Origin: Posidonia oceanica
Taxonomy: Eukaryota; Streptophyta; Magnoliopsida; Alismatales; Posidoniaceae
DNA: 64,000 nt
Assembly (NCBI GenBank): GCA_037176725.1
Contig: JAZBRS010000037.1
Span: 12,976,001 to 13,040,000, forward strand
Direction of reading: 5' to 3'
Shown: positions 32,380 to 41,393 of the stretch, in pieces
Layout: each line of letters begins with the position of its first letter
Position numbering within the stretch: position 1 is the first letter of the stretch
Notes under the pieces: model-generated
Seen by the model: the letters and a program-made list of their open reading frames with translations, nothing else
What the model was told of the DNA's origin: nothing
Databases searched by the model: none
Position numbers and translations under genes: made by a program

Positions 32380-35300
32380 ATGGCGTCAGAAGCTGCGCTC
32401 TCTCAGTTACGGCCCGATACAAAAGGCCAACTGAGCACTACACTTTCCGGGCCCTTGAGCCCTCCAAAGAGCACCCCTGCTTATTCTCCAGTAGTGACCC
32501 TGGAAGCTTATTCATCAACAGCACCGCTGGCCTGTCTATTTGGGCCTTCTACATCTGAACTGCCACCAGCGGACGCGCCCGTGAACCAGATCATGCAGAC
32601 TCCAAGGGCGGTGATCCATCTTGCAGCCGGGCCAGTGCCGCAGGCCCCCGGCGCCTACTACGTCGACTCCCCCTCAGACGAAGAAGAAGGAGCGGCGATA
32701 GAAGCCCAGGTCGATTCTTGGATGTCCGACTTAGAGCTACTCTATCAAGAACAGATCAAGTCGATAGCAGAAGACCTGGCAGAGCATCAAGCTGCAGAAA
32801 GGAAAGGAAAAGCCGTAGTTACGGATCCTCCTCTGCAAGAGGACCATGCCTCTATCATGGTCCTAGAAGATTCAGCAGCGCCAGACTCCCCTAGACCAGA
32901 TGAGCTCATCACTCTTCAACCAGAAGGCGGGTCAAGGTGGTTTGTGCAACCCATGCCACACCTGAGCAAGACATCGAGCGGCAGTGACCAGATCAGCCGC
33001 CAGTCCGGCGTATCCTCCACGAGCATACCAGAGGACCCAGAGGGGGGAGCATCAGCAGTAAATACAGCAGCAACAGAGCAGAACGCCTCAGCAGCCTCAG
33101 CAGCACAGTCAGCAGAGCAGCCAGCAGTACCGGCAGCAGAGTCAGTTGAGCCCTCAGCAGAATCAGCAGAGCACTCAGCAGAGTCAGTCAGGCCAGAGCA
33201 AGCAGTAGAAGGAGTTGCTGGGACGGAGGTCGCACACCGAGGCTACAAGAATACTCGAGTGAGCGTGACCATCCTGAAGCGTCACCAGGGCCAAGTAGCG
33301 GAACACATGCACTCTTTCGACATCACAAGTCCATCTTTTGAGAAAGAGATCCTCTCAGAACTTGTTGCTTATGGAGAAGAGGATGATACGGGCATAGATG
33401 AGACTGACGAACCTTTGCCCGAGTTCCGGCCCTATGACGATGACCCAGAAGGCCCCAACCTCCACGTTGAAGAAGAAACGGAGGTTGTTAACATTGGCAC
33501 AGCTGAGGAAGTCAAAGAAGTTTGCATCAGTGCCCAGCTGTCTGCCCAGGCTCGAGCTGAATTCATCGCATTCCTGAAAGAATATGCGGATGTCTTCGCC
33601 TGGAGTTATGAAGATATGGTCGGCCTTGACATAGAGATAGTGGTGCACAATCTGCCCTTAAATCCGGATGCCAAGCCAATAAAGCAGAAGCTAAGAAAAT
33701 GGCGACCGCAGTGGCTACTCATGATCAAAGAGGAAATAATGAAGCAGCTTGGAGTCAACTTTCTGAAGGTCGTTCTTTATCCTGAATGGCTGGCAAACAT
33801 TGTACCTGTGCCCAAGAAAGATGGCCGAATCCGAATCTGTATCGACTATAGGGACCTGAACAAGGCGAGTCCCAAGGACGACTTTCCATTGCCTCACATT
33901 GACGTCCTAGTCGACAATACAGCGGGCCACAAAATGCTCTCCTTCATGGACGGCTTTTCTGGATACAATCAGATCAAAATGGCAGAAGAAGACATGGAAA
34001 AGACTTCATTCATCACCCCTTGGGGAGTCTTCTGCTACCAAGTCATGCCGTTCGGCCTGAAGAATGCTGGTGCAACCTATCAGAGGGCCATGACTGCGCT
34101 ATTCCACGACCTCATGCACCAAGAAGTGGAGGTCTATGTAGACGATATGATTGCCAAAACCAAAGAGCCCGAGGATCATCTTGCCTGTCTCAAAAAGCTC
34201 TTTGACCGTCTACGGAAGTACAAGCTGCGCTTGAATCCCAAGAAGTGCGTATTCGGGGTATCTTCTGGCAAATTGCTCGGCTACATTGTTAGCCAAAGGG
34301 GGATTGAGGTGGACCCGTTGAAAGCACAAGCCATCGTGGACATGCCACCCCCTAGAACTGAAAAGGAAGTCAGAAGTCTGCTTGGGCGTTTACAATATAT
34401 CAGTCGCTTCATTGCACAGCTTACGCCCATCTGTGAACCCATTTTCAAGCTCTTGAGGAAGAATGCGCAGATTCACTGGAGCGAGGAGTGTCAAGCTGCA
34501 TTTGCCAAGATCAAGCAGCTGCTGATCAAGCCTCCTGTCCTGGTCCCGCCCACACCGGGGAGACCCTTGCTTCTCTACCTTTCTACCACACAGCATTCCA
34601 TGGGCACCGTCTTGGGCCAACATGACGAATCTGGTAGGAAGGAGCGCGCCATCTACTACCTGAGCAAGAAGTTCAATGAATGTGAAGCCAGGTACAGTAC
34701 ACTAGAGAAGACTTGCCTGTCCCTTGTCTGGGCTGCACAGAAGCTGAGACACTACATGATGGCATACCCAGTGCAGCTCTTATGCCGGCATGATCCTATC
34801 AAGTTCCTCTTTCAGAAGCCGGCCATGGTGGGCAGATGTGCTAAGTGGCAGGTGTTATTGTCCCAGTACGACATCACCTTTGTCACACAGAAGTCCATGA
34901 AGGGTCAAGCAATGGCAGACCATCTTGCTGACCTCCCTCTGCCTGAATACCAACCCCTCCAGACGCAGTTTCCTGATGAAGACATTCTCTTTGCAATGGA
35001 GGACTCTGAGCAGAAAGATCCTGAAGAAGCAGAGGAATGGCAGCTCTACTTTGATGGTGCAGTCAACAAGAAGGGCCGAGGCGTAGGCGCAGTGCTGACC
35101 ACGCCCCAAGGACAGATGACTCCTTTCGCAAGGAAGCTGACTTTCACCTGCACGAACAACGAAGCAGAGTACGAAGCGTGCATCATGGGGTTGAAAGTCG
35201 CCCTTGAGCATGAGGCGCAGAAGCTGCATGTGCACGGCGATGCCATGCTGGTGATTTCTCAAGTGAACGGCGATTGGAAGACAAAAGATCCCAAGCTTGT

Positions 35301-35523
35301 GCCGTATCACGAACACCTGCTGAGGCTGATGGAAAAATTCAAGAGCATCCGCTTCACGTACCTGAACAGAGCAAAGAACGCGTATGCAGACGCATTAGCA
35401 ACTCTGGCATCCTGGCTCACCATGTCAAAAGACAGCACTGTGGATGTATCAGTCACTCGCATTGAACAGCCTGCATACTGCATGAGTATAGAAGAAGCGG
35501 ATCCCGCAGAGGGGCAGCCCTGA
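32380..35523 (+). CDS. pol: Pol: reverse transcriptase, RNase H and second (archaeal-type) RNase H
   Basis: An ATG at 32380 gives 1047 residues. The gag-pol frame is continuous across it, so the true protein starts upstream. Residues 1-280 are low-complexity and acidic, with Ser-Ala-Glu repeats (AESAEHSAESV). RT spans about 400-620, with IDYRDLNKASPKDDFPLPH (488), FSGYNQIKMA, MPFGLKNAGATYQRAM and catalytic YVDD at 586-589. The gypsy RNase H (about 715-850) has Ser in LYLSTTQHS where a catalytic Asp is usual, as in other Tat elements. The second RNase H (about 887-1015) keeps YFDGA (Asp 892), NNEAEYEA, HGDAMLV and AYADALA (Asp 1004). Together these convert element RNA into DNA inside the particle. 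The TGA at 35521 breaks the frame before integrase. Confidence 0.93.
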   Translation: MASEAALSQLRPDTKGQLSTTLSGPLSPPKSTPAYSPVVTLEAYSSTAPLACLFGPSTSELPPADAPVNQIMQTPRAVIHLAAGPVPQAPGAYYVDSPSDEEEGAAIEAQVDSWMSDLELLYQEQIKSIAEDLAEHQAAERKGKAVVTDPPLQEDHASIMVLEDSAAPDSPRPDELITLQPEGGSRWFVQPMPHLSKTSSGSDQISRQSGVSSTSIPEDPEGGASAVNTAATEQNASAASAAQSAEQPAVPAAESVEPSAESAEHSAESVRPEQAVEGVAGTEVAHRGYKNTRVSVTILKRHQGQVAEHMHSFDITSPSFEKEILSELVAYGEEDDTGIDETDEPLPEFRPYDDDPEGPNLHVEEETEVVNIGTAEEVKEVCISAQLSAQARAEFIAFLKEYADVFAWSYEDMVGLDIEIVVHNLPLNPDAKPIKQKLRKWRPQWLLMIKEEIMKQLGVNFLKVVLYPEWLANIVPVPKKDGRIRICIDYRDLNKASPKDDFPLPHIDVLVDNTAGHKMLSFMDGFSGYNQIKMAEEDMEKTSFITPWGVFCYQVMPFGLKNAGATYQRAMTALFHDLMHQEVEVYVDDMIAKTKEPEDHLACLKKLFDRLRKYKLRLNPKKCVFGVSSGKLLGYIVSQRGIEVDPLKAQAIVDMPPPRTEKEVRSLLGRLQYISRFIAQLTPICEPIFKLLRKNAQIHWSEECQAAFAKIKQLLIKPPVLVPPTPGRPLLLYLSTTQHSMGTVLGQHDESGRKERAIYYLSKKFNECEARYSTLEKTCLSLVWAAQKLRHYMMAYPVQLLCRHDPIKFLFQKPAMVGRCAKWQVLLSQYDITFVTQKSMKGQAMADHLADLPLPEYQPLQTQFPDEDILFAMEDSEQKDPEEAEEWQLYFDGAVNKKGRGVGAVLTTPQGQMTPFARKLTFTCTNNEAEYEACIMGLKVALEHEAQKLHVHGDAMLVISQVNGDWKTKDPKLVPYHEHLLRLMEKFKSIRFTYLNRAKNAYADALATLASWLTMSKDSTVDVSVTRIEQPAYCMSIEEADPAEGQP

Positions 35524-36762
35524 TATCAAGACATAAAATCCTTCCTGGAGTCTGGTAGCTTTCCTCCTGATACCACGGCAACAGACAAGAGAACTTTGGC
35601 GCGTCTGGCGTCAAAATATGTGTTAGGGGCCGGACAGCTGTACAGAAGATCATACAATCAGATGCTACTGCGCTGCCAGAACAAATCGGAAGCGGACACG
35701 CTGATGCTTCAAGTGCATGCGGGGACCTGTGGCCCGCACATGAACGGCGTCCTCCTAGCCAAGAAAATCATGCTGCAAGGTTATTTCTGGCAGACCATGG
35801 AAGCCGACTGCTGCCGGTTCGTGCGTAGATGCCACAACTATCAAATCCATGGTAACTTCATCAAGGCCCCTCCACATCAGCTGCACAACATGTCTTCGCC
35901 ATGGCCTTTCTCCACCTGGGGGATCGATGTCATTGGCGCCATCCACCCTGCTACTTCAAATGGTCATCGTTACATTCTGGTAGCGATCGATTACTTTACC
36001 AAGTGGGTGGAAGCAGCCTCTTACAAGACAGTCACCGCTTCGGCAACAGAAAAATTCATCAGAAACAATATTGTTGCCCGATATGGGGTCCCGCACTCTG
36101 TCATCTCTGATAACGGCTCAAACTTCATTGCCAAAAGGATCGAAGAATACCTGCAAAGTCTCAAGATCAAGCATCATCGATCCTCACCTTATCGGCCACA
36201 GATGAACGGAGCAGTGGAGTCTGCAAAGAAGAACATTGTCAAAATCCTGAAGAAAATGGCAGAAATCCACAAAGATTGGCACGACAAGCTCCCGTACGCA
36301 CTCTGGGCGTACAGGACATCAATCCGGACCTCTACAGGAGCCACCCCGTACTCTCTGGTGTACGGCATGGAAGCGGTGTTACCTGTTGAAGTGGAGATCC
36401 CCTCCCTACGAATCCTGCGGGAAGCTGAGTTGGAAGAAGCAGAATGGGTCGAAGACTGCTGCGTCCAACTGAACTTGATTGATGAGCGCAGATTGCAAGC
36501 CATGCACAACGCTCACTGTTATCAGAAGCGAATGGCCAGAGCATTCTTGAAGAAGGTCCAGCCCAGAAGCTTCCAGCCAGGGGACCTTGTCTTGCGCGCC
36601 ATTCATTTGCCTGACGGTCGAGGGAAATTCCGACCCAATTGGTGTGGCCCCTTTGTGGTCAAGCAGATCTTTTCGGGAGGTGCTGTAACTCTTGAGGATA
36701 TGGACCATGTCGAGCAGTCTGAGCCCGTCAACCTCTGCTATCTAAAGAAATACTATCAGTAG
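35524..36762 (+). CDS. Integrase (INT) of element E
   Basis: This continues the pol frame after the TGA at 35521; the reading from 35596 gives 388 residues. The N-terminal HHCC zinc finger keeps both His and the first Cys (RRC), but the position of the last Cys is Tyr (codon 35839, residue 82). The catalytic core has Asp 111 (WGIDVIG), Asp 172 (SDNGSNF) and Glu 208 (GAVES), with the proper 35-residue gap between the last two. The C-terminal part has GPFVVK and ends NLCYLKKYYQ at TAG 36760. No chromodomain follows. INT would join the DNA copy to the genome with a 5-bp staggered cut, which agrees with the TCCTC duplication. The lost Cys should weaken zinc binding. Confidence 0.92.
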   Translation, partial: YQDIKSFLESGSFPPDTTATDKRTLARLASKYVLGAGQLYRRSYNQMLLRCQNKSEADTLMLQVHAGTCGPHMNGVLLAKKIMLQGYFWQTMEADCCRFVRRCHNYQIHGNFIKAPPHQLHNMSSPWPFSTWGIDVIGAIHPATSNGHRYILVAIDYFTKWVEAASYKTVTASATEKFIRNNIVARYGVPHSVISDNGSNFIAKRIEEYLQSLKIKHHRSSPYRPQMNGAVESAKKNIVKILKKMAEIHKDWHDKLPYALWAYRTSIRTSTGATPYSLVYGMEAVLPVEVEIPSLRILREAELEEAEWVEDCCVQLNLIDERRLQAMHNAHCYQKRMARAFLKKVQPRSFQPGDLVLRAIHLPDGRGKFRPNWCGPFVVKQIFSGGAVTLEDMDHVEQSEPVNLCYLKKYYQ

Positions 36763-38237
36763 CCGAAAGCGGCCCCGTTGTAGATGCCCTTCTCCCACCT
36801 ATACTTGCATTCTCGCCTCCTTACTTCACTTCTTTTCGAATCATCATCATCATCCTCTCAGCTCTTGCACCCTTTCTTTTCAAATCATCATCGTCATCCT
36901 CTCAAAACGTCACATCTTCTGCCCGGTGATGACAACCGGAAGTGCTTGCCTGCTTTGGAAAGAGTCACCCTGCCTCACCTGGCACTACTTAGATGTCTTA
37001 GCAAGTGAGGGAGCCACCACCAATAAGGACAGGCGAACTGCCCAATCTCACAAGGACATACACCTCTGAGGGAGAAAAAATGTTAGGATGTGAGCTTGAA
37101 AAAAAGTGAGAATAGACATCTAGGTTTGGGCACATCCAAGGAACATAAACGAAGACAGAAGCCGGCCCTAGTGATAGGGGTGTGTAGTCTAACCCTGCTC
37201 CTTCTACCCATCACACAGCAGACCCAAAGCCTAAATCCATTACAATTCAAGCACCCTTCTTTTGCCACCAGAATGGGGATAGCAAAAGCCTGAAAAAAAA
37301 AGGGGAAAAAGATCAAGCAAAAAAAAGAGAAAAAAAAGAGATACAACAAAAACAAAAACAAAAGAAAAGCAAGCAAAACAAAAAAAAAAAGGGAAAAAGA
37401 AGAAGAAAAAGGCAAAGGTAGCCCAAAAAAAAAAAAAACAAAAAAAACACAGGCACCGTTATCCCCCATACTTTACTAGAGATCCCCAGCATGTCAAGCC
37501 TGAAAAAGGGGTCTACCTCATCCTCCCAAGAGCAAACACATACCTTCTCCTAGCTAGGGGCAGAGAAAGACTGCATACCTATGAGGGAGAAACCTTCCAA
37601 AAAAAAGAGAGCTAAAAAATATAGGTGTAGGTCCTGAGAGTGCGGCCAGTAGCCTGTCCTCACCACATCACCACCTATAATGCCAACAACCTGTCCCGGA
37701 GCGCCACCAATAAGCCGAGAGTCTGAGTAGGACCCAGTGAGTCAAGGACCACTCCCTTCCTCTGCAGCAGGCACCAAAGCACTCCGTACGCTGAGGGCAC
37801 TCAAGCATCCACCCAAGCATATGCATCCATTCAAGCATACTCATCCATCTAAGCATACTATTCATCCTCATAAGCATATCACCTGCATCTTGCATTCATG
37901 CATCTTCTTCCTCTCCCCTTCCGCCAATCTCTCCGCTCTGCAACGCGCTTTGGCCCTGAGACAGTACTTCTCCCCAGCAGAGCGCATCGGCGACACTCAA
38001 GTTTCCTGCCGGCCCTCGCCCCCGCATTCGCCGGACTGCTGCCAATTCCCTTTGTTTATCAGTGCTCAATTGCTATGTTCTGTTATCACTTTGCCTAGAT
38101 GCATATTGGAACTACGTTTTCAGTCCCAGTTTCTGCTTGCTGTCAGTGATTACATGCCTGCGAGATCTGACTGTTTATTGATAGCAGGTACCCTCAAGCC
38201 TTGCAGTAATCAGCCTGTCCCTCTGCAATCAAGTATA
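36763..38237 (+). other. Non-coding spacer between INT and the extra ORF
   Basis: It holds a duplicated CATCATC-rich segment (36840-36905), an A-rich low-complexity stretch (37285-37450) and a degenerate tandem repeat of about 20 bp built on AAGCATA-CATCC (37800-37885). A frame is open from 37737 into the following ORF, but its N-terminal part is low-complexity Pro/His/Lys-rich and seems untranslated. Confidence 0.65.
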
Positions 38238-39359
38238 ATGGGTTTTCCTACTCTACTGACTCCCGCACATTGCTCGGAAACCCTGCGAGATTGGATCGGC
38301 AGGCTCACTCAAGTAGACTGTGAAAAGCTACGCCTGTCGGGCATACCAACTAAGCTGCTAAAGGCTGCTGATGTGGAGGTCAGCCGCCACCTTCTGTGTG
38401 CCACCGCGAGATTCTGGAAGCTGGCGCATCATGTCTTCCGCTTCAACAAAACTGAGCTGACACCTACACTGGAAGAGGTGCGTCGGATATGCGGCTTTTC
38501 AAAGATCTTGGGGCCGCCTGTTTTCATGAGGCGCGACGGATATCTCCGAGTCCTGAACCAACTGACTGGGCTCTCCACTCAAGCCTGCCAACAACACCTA
38601 ATCTGCACCAGTGGACCAGAGCCTATGCTTCGCCTTGCACACTTTGATGACATCTTGAACAAGCGTGCTGACCTCGGAGATGAGCTGTGGCTCCGGGGAT
38701 TCGTCATCCGCTTTCTGGGCGAACTAATCTTTACTCATGGCCGACTGACAGTGGCCATCGAGGTCGCAGAGATTGCATTAGCTGTGGTGACCCAGCACAT
38801 AGATCTGGCACCAGTTGTCTTGGCAGAGACTTATCGCGGGCTGGACCGCATTTCTCATCGCTGCCGCCACTTCCACGGTTGCGGAGCACTCATACAAGTC
38901 TGGCTGACCGCGCACTTAGAGATGGACCTTCTGCGCCCTCAAGTGCATGCTTTCGAAGCCTACTGCAGCAGCGCCCGTACCAGAGCAGACAAGAGCGTCA
39001 AAGACGAGTACGAGAGGCTGTCAGCACTGACTGACGACACTGTGATCTGGCGCATCATTCCCTCTGCAGCAGAGCCGTTCACAATCTTTTTCAGCGCGCG
39101 TGACACGCGGCTGATCATTCTTCCAGGCTTCACAGCAGGCGTAGAGTACCATCCAATCAGGGTCATGCGCCAGTTCGGCTTCCAACAGGGCGCCTTCATT
39201 GACAGTACAGCGCCCGAGCTTCTACAGACTTATCCTCTCAGCACCACCGCCCCGACCAAGAAGCTTGCTAGTCTGATGCAGCATGGGGTCCAATCTACAG
39301 ACATTGCAGCTGTGAGAGGTACTAGATGCACTCCTGATTATGAAGCTGAAGTCCGATAG
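38238..39359 (+). CDS. Extra ORF with plant mobile-domain-like protein
   Basis: An ATG at 38238 gives 373 residues ending at TAG 39357. It lies in a frame different from gag-pol and between INT and the 3' LTR, where sense extra ORFs are known in Tat-type elements. Conserved-looking segments include FWKLAHHVFRF, LTPTLEEVRRICGF, RRDGYLRVLNQLTGLS, AEIALAVVTQHIDLAPV and HFHGCGALIQVWL. These recall the plant mobile domain and related plant proteins of unknown function (recalled similarity, not searched). There is no catalytic motif, signal peptide or membrane segment that I can name. Its role in the element is unknown; binding of nucleic acid or host factors is only a guess. No internal stop is present, unlike gag-pol, which may hint at constraint. 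The frame is open upstream to 37737, but that part is low-complexity. Confidence 0.75.
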   Translation: MGFPTLLTPAHCSETLRDWIGRLTQVDCEKLRLSGIPTKLLKAADVEVSRHLLCATARFWKLAHHVFRFNKTELTPTLEEVRRICGFSKILGPPVFMRRDGYLRVLNQLTGLSTQACQQHLICTSGPEPMLRLAHFDDILNKRADLGDELWLRGFVIRFLGELIFTHGRLTVAIEVAEIALAVVTQHIDLAPVVLAETYRGLDRISHRCRHFHGCGALIQVWLTAHLEMDLLRPQVHAFEAYCSSARTRADKSVKDEYERLSALTDDTVIWRIIPSAAEPFTIFFSARDTRLIILPGFTAGVEYHPIRVMRQFGFQQGAFIDSTAPELLQTYPLSTTAPTKKLASLMQHGVQSTDIAAVRGTRCTPDYEAEVR

Positions 39360-39754
39360 CTCTGGCCAATCACTGAAGTCCCGCCAGGCGGCCCCTTATT
39401 CCCCGACTCCAGGCAGCCAAAGAAGGCCCGGGTTGACTAGGCCCTTGTGCGACCATCATGTGGCCTTCTTTCAAATTGTGCTGTACATTTCTGGCCTGCC
39501 GCAGGCATTGTACTTATCAAGATCATATCAATGAAAACTGTTTCTGCTTTCTGCTTGCACATCAAGACTCTTTGCTGCATTGCATATCATTATCATTATT
39601 ATCTTGGGCCCTCTAATCAGACTTGTAGACATCCCAGCGCGGCGAAGTCCTCAGCACCCAATCCGGAGCCCAGAGCATCTGCAGGACCGCGACACCAAGC
39701 TCCGCCGTCCGGCATCCCCAGCTGGTCATCCCCGGCTGGACCGCTGTTCTCTGC

Positions 39755-40230
39755 GGGCTGGCACCCCAAACTGCCCGGCGAAAGGTCCGTCAACCTGTCA
39801 TCCTCCTCAGCTGTTCATCCTCAGCTGAGTCCCTTGCGGGCTGGCACCCCAAACTGCTCGGCGATGGGTCCGTCAACCTATCATCTGTCCGCTCGCTTAT
39901 CTGTCTTTGCATCCTGATGCCAGGGGCGCACCGACCATCCCCTGGTATCATCCTGATACTAGGGGCATCTTTTGGTCACCCGGTGGTATCATCCCCAGCT
40001 GAGTCCTTTTCTCGGCTGATCACCCCAGCTGGGTCCCCAGTTGGTCGCCCCAGCTGGATCCTTATCTCTACGGGCTGGCACCCCAAACTGCTCGGCGAAA
40101 GGTCCGTCAACCTGACACTCTTCTCGGCTGGTCATCCCCAGTCGAGTCCCCAGCTGATCGCCCTCAGCTGAGTCCCTTGCGGGCTGGTACCCCAAACTAC
40201 TCGTCTGACAAGCACGACACTCTTGTCATC
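39755..40230 (+). repeat. Dispersed repeats with CCCCAAACTGC core in E 3' UTR
   Basis: A block of about 45 bp (GCGGGCTGGCACCCCAAACT, then CTCGGCGAAAGGTCCGTCAA) occurs near 39755, 39836 and 40069, with a diverged partial copy at 40179. The copies are separated by sequence rich in CCCCAGCTGAGTCC and related motifs. Confidence 0.8.
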
Positions 40231-40375
40231 ACTCTCTGCTTTCGATGCCAAGGACGCGCTGGCCAACCCCTGGTGTCATCCCGACACCAGGGGCATCTTT
40301 TGATCGCCACTTGGTATCATTCCTTCCCTCTTTCCCCCATGATGTTCTTGGCGTCATGGGGATGGTTTCTTCTCA

Positions 40376-40485
40376 TCATTCCCTTACCCCTTATTTGCCG
40401 GCCGATAAGTCCGATATCTTATCATTCTCATCATTCCCTTACCCCTTCTTTGCCGGCCGATAAGTCCGATATCTTATCGATCAAC
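40376..40485 (+). repeat. Two 54-bp units with GATAAGTCC...CTTATC inverted repeat
   Basis: Two tandem units contain GCCGGCCGATAAGTCCGATA followed by TCTTATC; GATAAG and CTTATC form a short hairpin. A third copy (about 41066-41120) sits on the other side of the 36-bp array, so the array lies between copies of this unit. Confidence 0.85.
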
Positions 40486-41054
40486 ACTTCTCATCATGAT
40501 CTGATCCCCCTCTTTAGGTTAATTTCTCATCATGATCTCATCCCCCTCTTTAGGTTAATTTCTCATCATGATCTCATCCCCTCTTTAGGTTAATTTCTCA
40601 TCATGATCTCATCCCCCTCTTTAGCTTAATTTCTCATCATGATCTCATCCCCTCTTTAGCTTAATTTCTCATCATGATCTCATCCCCTCTTTAGCCTAAT
40701 TTCTCATCATGATCTCATCCCCTCTTTAGCTTAATTTCTCATCATGATCTCATCCCCCTCTTTAGCTTAATTTCTCATCATGATCTCATCCCCCTCTTTA
40801 GGTTAATTTCTCATCATGATCTCATCCCCTCTTTAGCTTAATTTCTCATCATGATCTCATCCCCCTCTTTAGGTTAATTTCTCATCATGATCTCATCCCC
40901 TCTTTAGCTTAATTTCTCATCATGATCTCATCCCCCTCTTCAGGTTAATTTCTCATCATGATCTCATCCCCCTCTTTAGGTTAATTTCTCATCATGATCT
41001 CATCCCCCTCTTTAGCTTAATTTCTCATCATGATCTCATCCCCCTCTTTAGATC
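40486..41054 (+). repeat. Tandem array of about 16 units of 35-36 bp
   Basis: The unit starts TCTCATCATGATCTCATCCC and continues CCTCTTTAGSTTAATT. About 16 units are seen, differing mainly in four versus five C residues and GG versus GC near the end. The high identity suggests recent expansion. Such arrays in Tat/Ogre 3' UTRs are a known source of satellite DNA (family knowledge). Confidence 0.95.
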
Positions 41055-41137
41055 AACTTCTCATCATTACCTCACCCCCTCTTTGCCGGCCGATAAGTCC
41101 GATATCTTATCATTCTCATCATGATCTTGCCCCCTCT

Positions 41138-41263
41138 TATCAATCTATCAATCACTCGTGCTAGGCTGATATCCGAAACTATCAATCTATCAATCACTCG
41201 TGCTAGGCTGATATCCGAAACTATCAATCTATCAATCACTCGTGCTAGGCTGATATCCGAAAC
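41138..41263 (+). repeat. Three identical 42-bp tandem units
   Basis: The unit begins TATCAATCTATCAATCACTC and ends GGCTGATATCCGAAAC. There are three perfect copies, then a partial diverged copy. Confidence 0.95.
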
Positions 41264-41393
41264 TATCTCAGGCTGATAATCCTAAACTATCTTCTGGTCG
41301 ATCCATGGTCGGCCCGCAGTTGTGTTATACGGCTGACATCCAGTAACTGTCCCTCGTAATTGCACTTTTCCAGTTGATAGGTCTGTAAACTAT

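Larger units (their letters stand above)
39360..41393 (+). other. 3' UTR of element E, hypervariable and repeat-rich
   Basis: This is non-coding DNA between the extra ORF and the truncated 3' LTR. It contains four blocks of repeats (listed separately) and two long inverted repeats (39939-39965 and 40267-40293). The last 110 bp before 41394 are unique and contain no polypurine tract; that tract was lost with the start of the 3' LTR. Confidence 0.85.

Noticed and set aside
40486..41054. Regular 35-36 bp repeats that could look like a CRISPR array
   Set aside because: Units are directly adjacent with no unique spacers, and the setting is a plant retrotransposon 3' UTR.
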